A DNA stretch of 64,000 nucleotides from Betaproteobacteria bacterium GR16-43 (GTDB taxonomy: Bacteria; Pseudomonadota; Gammaproteobacteria; Burkholderiales; Usitatibacteraceae): the NCBI GenBank assembly GCA_001953215.1, contig CP019169.1, positions 496,001 to 560,000 on the forward strand. The letters are read 5' to 3'. The position numbers and the translations under genes were made by a program. The notes under the pieces are model-generated. The model was not told where the DNA came from. It saw only the letters and a program-made list of their open reading frames with translations, and searched no databases. Shown in pieces: positions 29,596 through 37,663 of the stretch; position 1 is the stretch's first letter, and each line of letters opens with the position of its first letter.

Positions 29596-32409
29596 ATGCG
29601 TCCCGGTCGACACGCCTGGCGTGGACCGCTGGCCGCCGTCCTGTTCGTCGCGGCCACCCTCGGGGGCTGCGCGACCGGTGCCGGACGTCCAGCCGGCCCC
29701 GAATCCCCGGGCCAGGGTACCCATTGGATCGCTTCCTGGGGCACCGCCCAGATGGTGCCCGAGGGGCAGAACGTCCTTCCCGAGGCGGACTGGAAGGACG
29801 CGACCCTGCGCCAGTACATCCGGGTCTCGCTCCCCGGCAGCCGGCTGCGGCTGCGGATCAGCAACGTCTTCGGCACGGCTCCCCTGGCCATCGAGGCGGC
29901 GACCCTTGCCCGGCCCGTGGCCCTGGCCCGGCCGGACATCGACCCCGCGACGCTCCGCACCCTCACGTTCGGCGGCCGCGCCGGCGTCACCATCCCCGCC
30001 GGGGCCGAGTACTACTCCGATCCCGTCACCCTCGAACATCCGGCCGGCGCCGACCTCGCCATCTCGCTCCACTACAAGGATGCGCCCGCCCGCCAGACCG
30101 GCCACCCCGGCTCGCGCACGACGAGCTTCACGGCCAAGGGCAACCGCGTGGCCGACGCCGCCTGGCCCGACGCCGCGAAATTCGTGCGCTGGTACCAGAT
30201 CGCCGACCTCGAAGTCGAGGCCCCGCGCTCGGTGGGCGTCGTGTCCGCCATCGGGGATTCGATCACCGACGGCGCGGGCACGACCACCGACGGCAACGAC
30301 CGCTGGACCGATGCCCTGGCCGCGCGCTTCGCGCGCGAAGGCCATCGCATGGGAATCGTGAATACGGGCATCGGCGGCGGGCGCCTGCTGCGCGACGGGC
30401 TCGGCCCGAACCTCGTGGCGCGCTTCGACCGCGACGTGCTCGGCCGCAGCGGCGTCACGCACGCGATCGTGCTGATCGGCGTGAACGACCTGGGCTCGCA
30501 GCACCGCAACAACGAAGACACGCCGGCGGCGCGCGCGAAACTCGTGGAAGACATGCAATCCGCTTTCAGGCAGGTCGTCGGGCGCGCGCATGCGAAGGGC
30601 GTGTGCGTGACCGGCGGCACGATCGTTCCGTACGGCACGAGCGGCTACTACAAGCCCAACGAGTTGAACGAAGCCGACCGCCAGCAGTTGAACGCGTGGA
30701 TCCGAACCTCGGGCGTATTCGATTCCGTTGCCGATTTCGATGCCGCCATCCGCGACCCGCAGCAGCCCAACCGCATGCGCACCGAGCACGACAGCGGCGA
30801 TGGCCTGCATCCGTCGCCCGCCGGCTACCGCGCGATGGCCGATGCAGTGCCGCTCGCCGCGCTGCAGGGCTGCACGAGTCCGCCGCCGTCCTCCTATCGC
30901 AACCCGGTGCTTACCGGTTTCCACGCCGACCCGAGCCTCTGCCGCGTCGGCAGCGACTACTACCTCGCCACCAGCAGCTTCGAGTATTTCCCGGGCGTAC
31001 CGATCTATCACAGCAAGGACCTCGTGCATTGGCGGCAGATCGGCCACGCCCTCACGCGCGAGAGCCAGTTGCCGCTCGCGGGGCAGAAGGCCTCGAAGGG
31101 CATCTTCGCGCCCACGTTGCGATGCCAGGGCGGCCTGTTCTACATGGTCACCACCAACGTCGACGGCGGCGGGAATTTCTACGTCACCACGCGCGACCCG
31201 GCGGGCGAATGGTCCGAGCCGGTGTGGCTGCGCGAGAAGGACGGATGGATGGATCCGTCGCTCTTCTTCGATGACGACGGCACGGTCTACTACACGCGCC
31301 ACGGTGGCGGACGCAATGGCGGCGTGTACCAGGCGCGCATCGACCTGAAGGCGGGCAAGCTCCTCGAAGACGCGAAGTTGATCTGGCCGGGGACCGGCGG
31401 CATCTGGCCCGAGGGCCCGCACCTCTACAAGATCGACGGCACCTACTACCTGCTGATTTCCGAAGGCGGAACTTCGTACGGCCACATGCTCACGGTCGCG
31501 CGCTCGAAATCGCCGTGGGGTCCGTTCGAGGCGAATCCCGCGAATCCGATCCTCACGCATCGCGCCCGGCCCGAGCTGCCGCTGCAAGCGATCGGCCATG
31601 CGGACCTCGTGCAAGCCGAGAACGGAAGCTGGTGGATCGTCCTGCTGGGCGTGCGGTCGCTCGAGCGCAACCACCACATCGGCCGCGAGACGTTGCTGGC
31701 TCCCGTCACGTGGGATGCGCAAGGCTGGCCGGTGGTGAACGGAGGAAGGCCCCTCGCGTTGCAGATGGCGGCCGAGCGCTTGCCGCCTTCGGCCCCGTGG
31801 CCGCGCGAAGCGGTGCGCGACGAGTTCAACGGCCCGCGCCTGGGCCTGCAGTGGGCGCACCTGCGCGGTCCCGCGACGGGACTCTGGTCGCTCACCGAAC
31901 GCGCGGGCACGCTGCGCCTGAAGGGCTCGCAGCAGACGCTCGACGACGCAGCCACGCCCGCGTTCGTCGCGCGCCGGCAGGAACACCTGCGCATGCGCGC
32001 GGCCACGCAGCTCGAGTTCTCGCCCACGGCGGAGCCGCAGATGGCCGGGTTGGTGCTTCGGCAGAACGAGGACAATTACTACGCACTGCGCGTCGCAGGT
32101 GCAGGCGCTCGCCGCATCGAGCTCGTGACGCGCGTGAAGGGCGTGACGGCGGTGCGCGAGTCCCAGCCCCTCGGCGCGGGTGCCGTGACGCTGCAGGTCG
32201 AAGCGTTCCCGGAGCGCTACGACTTCAGCATCCGCGCGGCCGATGGCACCACGCGCGCCATCGGCTCGGCGCCGACGCAACCCTTGTCGTCGGAGAAGGC
32301 CGGAGGATTCACCGGCGTCTTCGTCGGGATGTATGCCAGCGCAGCTTCCGGCGGCCCGATGCCGCCCGCGGATTTCGCCTGGTTCGACTACGAGCCCCTG
32401 GAAAACTGA
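29596..32409 (+). CDS. lipoprotein fusing an SGNH/GDSL esterase to a GH43 xylosidase
   Basis: 937 residues. The lipobox TLGGCATGAG near residue 25 marks it as a lipoprotein. Residues about 40-420 are an SGNH hydrolase: AIGDSITDG with Ser222, a GIGG glycine block, GVND with Asn297, and DGLH with Asp402 and His405. Residues about 433-937 form a GH43 xylosidase with its own triad Asp445, Asp553 and Glu606 and the C-terminal beta-sandwich. All catalytic residues are present in both halves. Esterases of this type remove acetyl groups from xylan, so one anchored protein could deacetylate and then trim xylo-oligosaccharides. GGAGGAGAAGC gives a strong ribosome site; the operator at 29556 lies just upstream. 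Confidence 0.9.
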   Translation: MRPGRHAWRGPLAAVLFVAATLGGCATGAGRPAGPESPGQGTHWIASWGTAQMVPEGQNVLPEADWKDATLRQYIRVSLPGSRLRLRISNVFGTAPLAIEAATLARPVALARPDIDPATLRTLTFGGRAGVTIPAGAEYYSDPVTLEHPAGADLAISLHYKDAPARQTGHPGSRTTSFTAKGNRVADAAWPDAAKFVRWYQIADLEVEAPRSVGVVSAIGDSITDGAGTTTDGNDRWTDALAARFAREGHRMGIVNTGIGGGRLLRDGLGPNLVARFDRDVLGRSGVTHAIVLIGVNDLGSQHRNNEDTPAARAKLVEDMQSAFRQVVGRAHAKGVCVTGGTIVPYGTSGYYKPNELNEADRQQLNAWIRTSGVFDSVADFDAAIRDPQQPNRMRTEHDSGDGLHPSPAGYRAMADAVPLAALQGCTSPPPSSYRNPVLTGFHADPSLCRVGSDYYLATSSFEYFPGVPIYHSKDLVHWRQIGHALTRESQLPLAGQKASKGIFAPTLRCQGGLFYMVTTNVDGGGNFYVTTRDPAGEWSEPVWLREKDGWMDPSLFFDDDGTVYYTRHGGGRNGGVYQARIDLKAGKLLEDAKLIWPGTGGIWPEGPHLYKIDGTYYLLISEGGTSYGHMLTVARSKSPWGPFEANPANPILTHRARPELPLQAIGHADLVQAENGSWWIVLLGVRSLERNHHIGRETLLAPVTWDAQGWPVVNGGRPLALQMAAERLPPSAPWPREAVRDEFNGPRLGLQWAHLRGPATGLWSLTERAGTLRLKGSQQTLDDAATPAFVARRQEHLRMRAATQLEFSPTAEPQMAGLVLRQNEDNYYALRVAGAGARRIELVTRVKGVTAVRESQPLGAGAVTLQVEAFPERYDFSIRAADGTTRAIGSAPTQPLSSEKAGGFTGVFVGMYASAASGGPMPPADFAWFDYEPLEN

Positions 32410-32410
32410 C

Positions 32411-34084
32411 ATGCGCACACTGAAGCGACCCCTGGCCGCCGCCTGCCTCTTCGCCGTCCTCGCGGGCGCGGCCGCACAGGAGAATCCCATGCCCTTCCGA
32501 GGCGCCGGCGGCATCGGCTCCGTAGCCATGCCCGCGAGCTTCGCCCTCGCCGCAACCTGGGATCTCGCGCTGGTCCGCGAAGCGAACGAGGTCATCGGCC
32601 GCGAGTTGCGCGCCCGCGGCGTGCGTCTTGCGCTGGGCCCGTCGCTCGAGATCGCACGCGATCCGCGCCGCGGCCAGGTCGAGCATTCGTTCGGGGAAGA
32701 TCCGTTCCTCGTCGGCGAGATGGGCGTGGCCGCGATCGAGGGCCTGCATGGCTCGACGCCCGCCACGCTCGCCGTGGCCGTAGGTCCCTGGGCCGGCCCG
32801 CAGCCGCCCGCACCGGACAGCGTCGCCGGCCCCGCGCCGGTCGCCGAGCGCGAGCTGCGCGAAACCTACTTCCCGCCGTTCGAGGCCGCCATCCGCCGCG
32901 CGAAGGTGGATGCGATCGTCGCTTCCCGCGCGGACGTCGACAGCATCCCCGCGCATGCGAACCGCTGGCTGCAGGGCGTGCTGCGCGACGAACTGAAGTT
33001 CACCGGCGCACTGCTCGCGGCACCCGGAGGTATTGCCGACCTGCACAAGGTCTACGGTGTGGCAGCCACCAAAGTGGATGCCGAGCGCATCGCGCGCGCC
33101 GCGGGCCTCGAAGCGGAACTGCAGCTCCCCGCCGTGAGCTCGACGAGCCTGGGCCACCTGCCACAAGGCGGCGACGCCATCGCCGCGAAAGTCGCGCAAC
33201 GCTCGATCATCCTGTTGAAGAACGACGGCGCGCTGCCGCTGGAGGCGAAATCGAAAGTGGCCGTCGTCGAAGCGGGACGGCTGAACTCCGTCCCGGGCGC
33301 AACGCTCCGGAAGCTGCTGGCGCCGCGCGCGCAGGAGGGCCTGAAGGGCGCCACGCACGTCGTGGTCGTCGTGGGCGACACGGGCACCGAGGCGGCGCTG
33401 AAAGCCATGGAGGCCGCGAAGAGTGCGACGCTCCCCGTGATCGTCGTGTACACCGGTGCGCGCGTGGAGCTCGACGCGCGCGTCGCGGATGCCGCCAACG
33501 CGCTGGTCGCCGCGTGGGGCCTGGACAAGCAGGCACCCCGGGCGATCGCCGATGTGCTGTCGGGCACGGTCAACCCGGGTGGCAAGCTGCCCGTCACGAT
33601 CGCGCGCAACCCGGGCCAGCTCCCGCTCTTCTACAACGCCAAGCCTTCGGCGCGTCGCGGTTATCTCTTCGACACGAGCGACCCGTTGTTCCCCTTCGGT
33701 TGGGGGCTCGGATACTCGGCTTTCGAACTCGGTGCGCCCGTGCTCTCGGGGCCTTCGATGCCCATCGACGGATCGATCCGCGTCTCGGTCGAAGTGCGCA
33801 ATGCCGGCTCGCGCGCCGGCGACGAGACGGTGCAGCTCTACGTGCGCGACAAGATCGGTTCCATCGCGCGCCCGGTCAAGCAACTGAAGGGCTTCCAGCG
33901 CGTGACCCTCGCCGCGGGCGAGAAGCGCACGGTCACGTTCACGCTCGAGGCGAGCGCCCTCGAGATGTGGGACGACCGGATGCGCCGCGCCGTCGAGCCG
34001 GGAGAATTCGACGTGATGACGGGCGCCAACTCCGCGCAACTGCAAACCACGACGCTGACCGTCCTCGGGAGATCCGACAAATGA
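32411..34084 (+). CDS. GH3-family protein lacking catalytic residues
   Basis: 557 residues from the ATG at 32411, one base after the previous stop. A signal peptide (LAAACLFAVLAGAAA-QEN) is followed by sequence that aligns with the next gene from its residue 160 region on (ARDPR.G, SFGEDP, AERELRE, LLKNDGALPL, FPFGWGLGYSAFELG, fibronectin III-like C-terminus). The N-terminal barrel part (MTLEEKVAQM segment) is missing. The nucleophile Asp of the family (SDY in the neighbour) is Ala204, and the KH pair of TLKHMTGHG is replaced (TLAVAVGPW). It is therefore probably a non-catalytic GH3 paralogue. The frame is intact over 1.67 kb and coupled to the active GH3 gene by ATGA, which argues for retained function, perhaps sugar binding or subunit partnering. 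Confidence 0.85.
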   Translation: MRTLKRPLAAACLFAVLAGAAAQENPMPFRGAGGIGSVAMPASFALAATWDLALVREANEVIGRELRARGVRLALGPSLEIARDPRRGQVEHSFGEDPFLVGEMGVAAIEGLHGSTPATLAVAVGPWAGPQPPAPDSVAGPAPVAERELRETYFPPFEAAIRRAKVDAIVASRADVDSIPAHANRWLQGVLRDELKFTGALLAAPGGIADLHKVYGVAATKVDAERIARAAGLEAELQLPAVSSTSLGHLPQGGDAIAAKVAQRSIILLKNDGALPLEAKSKVAVVEAGRLNSVPGATLRKLLAPRAQEGLKGATHVVVVVGDTGTEAALKAMEAAKSATLPVIVVYTGARVELDARVADAANALVAAWGLDKQAPRAIADVLSGTVNPGGKLPVTIARNPGQLPLFYNAKPSARRGYLFDTSDPLFPFGWGLGYSAFELGAPVLSGPSMPIDGSIRVSVEVRNAGSRAGDETVQLYVRDKIGSIARPVKQLKGFQRVTLAAGEKRTVTFTLEASALEMWDDRMRRAVEPGEFDVMTGANSAQLQTTTLTVLGRSDK

Positions 34085-36456
34085 TGTACATGGGCCGACG
34101 CAACGCCATCAAGCACCTCGCGGGTCTGACCGCCTACGCCGGATCGGTCACGTCGTTGCCGACCTTCGCCGTCACGGCCCCCACGCCCGCGCCTGCGTAC
34201 AAGATGCCCGATCTTCCCGTCGACGAGCGCGTGAAGGATCTCCTCTCGCGCATGACGCTGGAGGAAAAGGTCGCGCAGATGATCGCGCTCTGGTCCACGA
34301 AGACCGGCGTCTTCGCCGACGGCAGCGCGGAGTTCTCGCCCGCCAAGGCGAGCCAGGTGTACCCGGACAGCTTCGGCCAGTGGACCCGGCCGTCGGACCG
34401 CAAGGGCGCGCCCAACATTCCGGGCACGCGCTGGCGCACGAGCCAGGAGACGGTGCGCGTCGTGAACGACATCCAGCGCTGGGCCACCACGCAGACGCGC
34501 CTCGGAATTCCCGTGCTGTTCCACGAGGAGTGCCTGCACGGCTACATGGCGCCCGACGCGACGATGTTCCCGATGGCCATCGGCCTGTCGGGCAGCTTCG
34601 ACCCCGCGATGGTGCGCGAAGTGAACAGCACGATCGCCCGCGAGATGCGCGCCCACGGTTCGCACCTCGCGCTCTCGCCCGTCGTGGACATCGCGCGCGA
34701 CCCGCGCTGGGGCCGCATCGAGGAGACCTTCGGCGAAGATCCCTACTTGTGCGCCGAGATGGGCGTGGCATCCGTGCTCGGGCTGCAGGGCGAAGGCCGC
34801 ACGCTCGGGCCGGGCAAGGTGTTCGCGACGCTGAAGCACATGACCGGCCACGGGCAGCCGCAGGCCGGCGAGAACGTGGGGCCCGCACCGCTCGCCGAGC
34901 GCGAGCTGCGCGAGAGCTTCTTTCCGCCGTTCCGCGAAGTCGTGGCGCGCACCGGCATCAGCTCGGTGATGCCGTCGTACAACGAGATCGACGGTGTGGC
35001 CTCGCACGCGAACAAGTGGCTCATCGGCGGCGTGTTGCGCGGCGAGTGGAAATTCGACGGCATCATCGCGAGCGACTACAACGCGGTGGAGCAACTGAAC
35101 ACGCTGCACCACGTCGTCGGGAATTTCCCCGATGCCGGGGTGAAGGCGCTCGAGGCCGGCGTCGATTGCGAACTGCCCGATGGCGCGGCGTTCCGCTCGC
35201 TCGCGGCGCTCGTGCGCTCCGGCCGCGTGCCCGAGTCGACGATCGACACCGCGTGCTCGCGCATGCTGTCGATCAAGTTCCGCGCGGGCCTGTTCGAGAA
35301 TCCGTTCGCCGATCTCGCCGAAGCGCAGGGCCTCACCGGCAACGAGCCGGCGCGGGCGCTGGCGCTGCATGCGGCGCGCCGATCGCTGTGCCTGCTGAAG
35401 AACGACGGCTTGCTGCCGCTCAAGGCGGGCGCGCACAAGCGCGTGGCGGTGATCGGGCCCAACGCGGCGATCGCGCGCCTCGGTGGCTACTCCGGCAAGC
35501 CGAAGGTCTCGGTCCCGCTGCTGGAGGGCGTCCGGGTGCGTCTTCAGGGCCTGGCCGAAGTGGTGCACGCGCAGGGCGTGTTCATCACGCAGAGCGAGGA
35601 ACGCGAAGCCGATGCCGTGCTGCTCGCCGACCCCGCGAAGAACCGGCAACTGATCGCGGAAGCCGTGGCCGTCGCGAAGACGGCCGACGTCATCCTGCTC
35701 GCCATCGGCGACACCGAACAGACGAGCCGCGAGGGCTACGCGTCCAATCACCTGGGCGACCGGCAGGGCCTCGACCTCGTGGGCGAGCAGAACGCGTTGC
35801 TGGACGCATTGCACGCCCTCGGCAAGCCGATCGTCGTGCTGGCGATCAATGGCCGTCCGCCGAGCTATCCGAACGTCGTCGCCAAGGCCAACGCGCTGCT
35901 CGAATGCTGGTATCCCGGCCAGGAAGGCGGCACGGCGATGGCCGAAGCGTTGTTCGGCGACGTGAACCCGGGTGCCAAGCTGCCGGTGACCGTGGCCCGC
36001 GACGTGTCGCAGGTTCCGCTCTACTACAACGCCCGTCCCACGCCGCGCCTGGGCACCGCGCAGCCGGTGCCGCTGTTTCCGTTCGGCTTCGGCCTGAGCT
36101 ACACCACGTTCTCGATCGGCGCGCCCAAGTTGTCGGCGAAGTCGATCGGCGCCAAGTCCCACGTCGTGGTCGAAGTCGCCGTGCGCAACACCGGCAAGCG
36201 CGCCGGGGACGAAGTGATCCAGGTCTACGTCCACGACCGCGTGGCTTCGGTCGTGCGGCCGGTGAAGCAATTGCAGGGCTTCGAGCGCGTGACGCTGGCA
36301 CCCGGCGAGCAGCGCACCGTGCGGATCGCGCTCGGCCCCCGCGCCTTCTCGCTGTGGAATGCCCAGATGAAGGAAGTCGTCGAGCCCGGCACGTTCGACA
36401 TCCTCGTCGGACCCAATTCGCGCGACCTGCAGGCGGTCACGCTCGAAATCACCTGA
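34081..36456 (+). CDS. GH3 beta-xylosidase/beta-glucosidase, Tat-exported
   Basis: 791 residues. The N-terminus GRRNAIKHLAG resembles a Tat signal. The GH3 barrel has LLSRMTLEEKVAQM, FHEECLHG, IARDPRWGRIEETFGEDP, TLKHMTGHG (Lys252, His253) and IIASDYNAV with nucleophile Asp332. The alpha/beta sandwich follows (LCLLKNDGLLPL), then a fibronectin III-like domain (VEVAVRNTGKRAGDEVIQVY). Presence of the FHEECLHG motif and the operon context favour beta-xylosidase activity on xylo-oligosaccharides, but GH3 substrate range is broad. It overlaps the preceding GH3-like gene by 4 bp and is 21 bp before the xylanase gene. Confidence 0.92.
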   Translation: MMYMGRRNAIKHLAGLTAYAGSVTSLPTFAVTAPTPAPAYKMPDLPVDERVKDLLSRMTLEEKVAQMIALWSTKTGVFADGSAEFSPAKASQVYPDSFGQWTRPSDRKGAPNIPGTRWRTSQETVRVVNDIQRWATTQTRLGIPVLFHEECLHGYMAPDATMFPMAIGLSGSFDPAMVREVNSTIAREMRAHGSHLALSPVVDIARDPRWGRIEETFGEDPYLCAEMGVASVLGLQGEGRTLGPGKVFATLKHMTGHGQPQAGENVGPAPLAERELRESFFPPFREVVARTGISSVMPSYNEIDGVASHANKWLIGGVLRGEWKFDGIIASDYNAVEQLNTLHHVVGNFPDAGVKALEAGVDCELPDGAAFRSLAALVRSGRVPESTIDTACSRMLSIKFRAGLFENPFADLAEAQGLTGNEPARALALHAARRSLCLLKNDGLLPLKAGAHKRVAVIGPNAAIARLGGYSGKPKVSVPLLEGVRVRLQGLAEVVHAQGVFITQSEEREADAVLLADPAKNRQLIAEAVAVAKTADVILLAIGDTEQTSREGYASNHLGDRQGLDLVGEQNALLDALHALGKPIVVLAINGRPPSYPNVVAKANALLECWYPGQEGGTAMAEALFGDVNPGAKLPVTVARDVSQVPLYYNARPTPRLGTAQPVPLFPFGFGLSYTTFSIGAPKLSAKSIGAKSHVVVEVAVRNTGKRAGDEVIQVYVHDRVASVVRPVKQLQGFERVTLAPGEQRTVRIALGPRAFSLWNAQMKEVVEPGTFDILVGPNSRDLQAVTLEIT

Positions 36457-36477
36457 ACCCAAGACGGAGTCACTCCC

Positions 36478-37656
36478 TTGACGATCTCACGCCGCGACGT
36501 TTCAAAAATGCTCCTCGGTGCCGGACTCGGTTCCCTTCTCCCGATGGGAGCCGTGTTCGGTGCCGAAGGGGCATTCCCCCCCGGTGAGTCGCTCGATGCG
36601 CTGGGCCGGAAGAAGGGCCTGCGCTTCGGCAACGCCATCGGCATCTCGGCCAGCGGCACGCGCAAGGGCTCGCGCTTCCACGACGCGGGCTACCAGGCGC
36701 TCATGGCCCACGAATGCGGGGTGCTGGTCGCGGAGAACGAGACCAAGTGGCAGTCGCTGCGGCCGAAGCCCGGCGAGTTCCGCTTCGGCCAGGCCGACGA
36801 GATGTTCGCGTGGGCGCGCTCGAAGCAAATGCTCGTGCGCGGCCACACGCTCATCTGGCAGCCGCCGAAGTGGATGCCCAAGTGGGTCAACGAATACGAC
36901 TTCGGCGCGCAGCCGGCGAAGGAAGCCGCACGCCTGCTGACCGAACACGTGTCCACCGTCTGCCGGCACTACGGCACGCAGATCTCCAGCTACGACGTGG
37001 TGAACGAGGCGGTGGATCCGAAGGACGGCCAGCTGCGCTCGAACGTCTTCACCGAACGCCTCGGCAAGATCGAGCAGCTGGACCTCATGTTCCGCCTCGC
37101 GCGCGAGCACGCACCGCACGCCCAGCTGGTCTATAACGACTACATGAGCTGGGGCGACGGATACAACAAGCACCGCGACGGCGTGCTGAAGCTGCTCGCC
37201 GAGTTCCGCAAGCGCGGCACGCCGGTCCATGCGCTCGGCCTGCAGAGCCACATCGGCTCCACCGAGGACGGCACCGAGCCCGAGCACAGCACGGCGTACC
37301 AACGCGAGTGGCGCAAGTTCCTGGACGAGGTCACGGCCATGGACTACGACCTCCTCATCACCGAATTCGACGTGCACGACGGCCACTTCAAGGGCGATTT
37401 CGCGGCGCGCGACGCGGCGGTGGCATCCCTCACCAAGGGCTATCTCGACCTCACGTTGAGCTATCCCCGCGTGCATACGCTGATGACCTGGGGCCTCGCC
37501 GACAACGCGAGCTGGCTGCAGGACCGCTATCCGCGAGAAGACGGCCTGCCCAAGCGGCCCTGCCCGTACGACGCGGAGCTGCGCGCCAAGCCGATGCGCA
37601 CGGCAATCGCCGATGCCCTGCGCGCCATGCCGGTGCGCGTGGCCGCGAAAGCCTGA
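36478..37656 (+). CDS. GH10 endo-1,4-beta-xylanase
   Basis: 392 residues from a TTG at 36478, supported by ACGGAG nine bases upstream; the first in-frame ATG (MLLGAGLG) would cut the SRRDVSKMLLGAG Tat-type signal. The (beta/alpha)8 barrel shows NETKWQSLRPKPGEF, RGHTLIWQ, DVVNEAVD with acid/base Glu177 and LLITEFDVHD with nucleophile Glu296. It cleaves internal xylan linkages in the periplasm or outside; no binding module is attached. Length is near the minimum for secreted GH10, as expected for an enzyme acting on oligosaccharides brought in by the TonB receptor. Confidence 0.94.
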   Translation: MTISRRDVSKMLLGAGLGSLLPMGAVFGAEGAFPPGESLDALGRKKGLRFGNAIGISASGTRKGSRFHDAGYQALMAHECGVLVAENETKWQSLRPKPGEFRFGQADEMFAWARSKQMLVRGHTLIWQPPKWMPKWVNEYDFGAQPAKEAARLLTEHVSTVCRHYGTQISSYDVVNEAVDPKDGQLRSNVFTERLGKIEQLDLMFRLAREHAPHAQLVYNDYMSWGDGYNKHRDGVLKLLAEFRKRGTPVHALGLQSHIGSTEDGTEPEHSTAYQREWRKFLDEVTAMDYDLLITEFDVHDGHFKGDFAARDAAVASLTKGYLDLTLSYPRVHTLMTWGLADNASWLQDRYPREDGLPKRPCPYDAELRAKPMRTAIADALRAMPVRVAAKA

Positions 37657-37663
37657 TCGCGCC

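Noticed and set aside
29569-32766. A 1065-codon open frame on the minus strand opposite the esterase-xylosidase fusion
   Set aside because: No motif, no ribosome site, low-complexity composition; the plus-strand gene has two complete catalytic sets.
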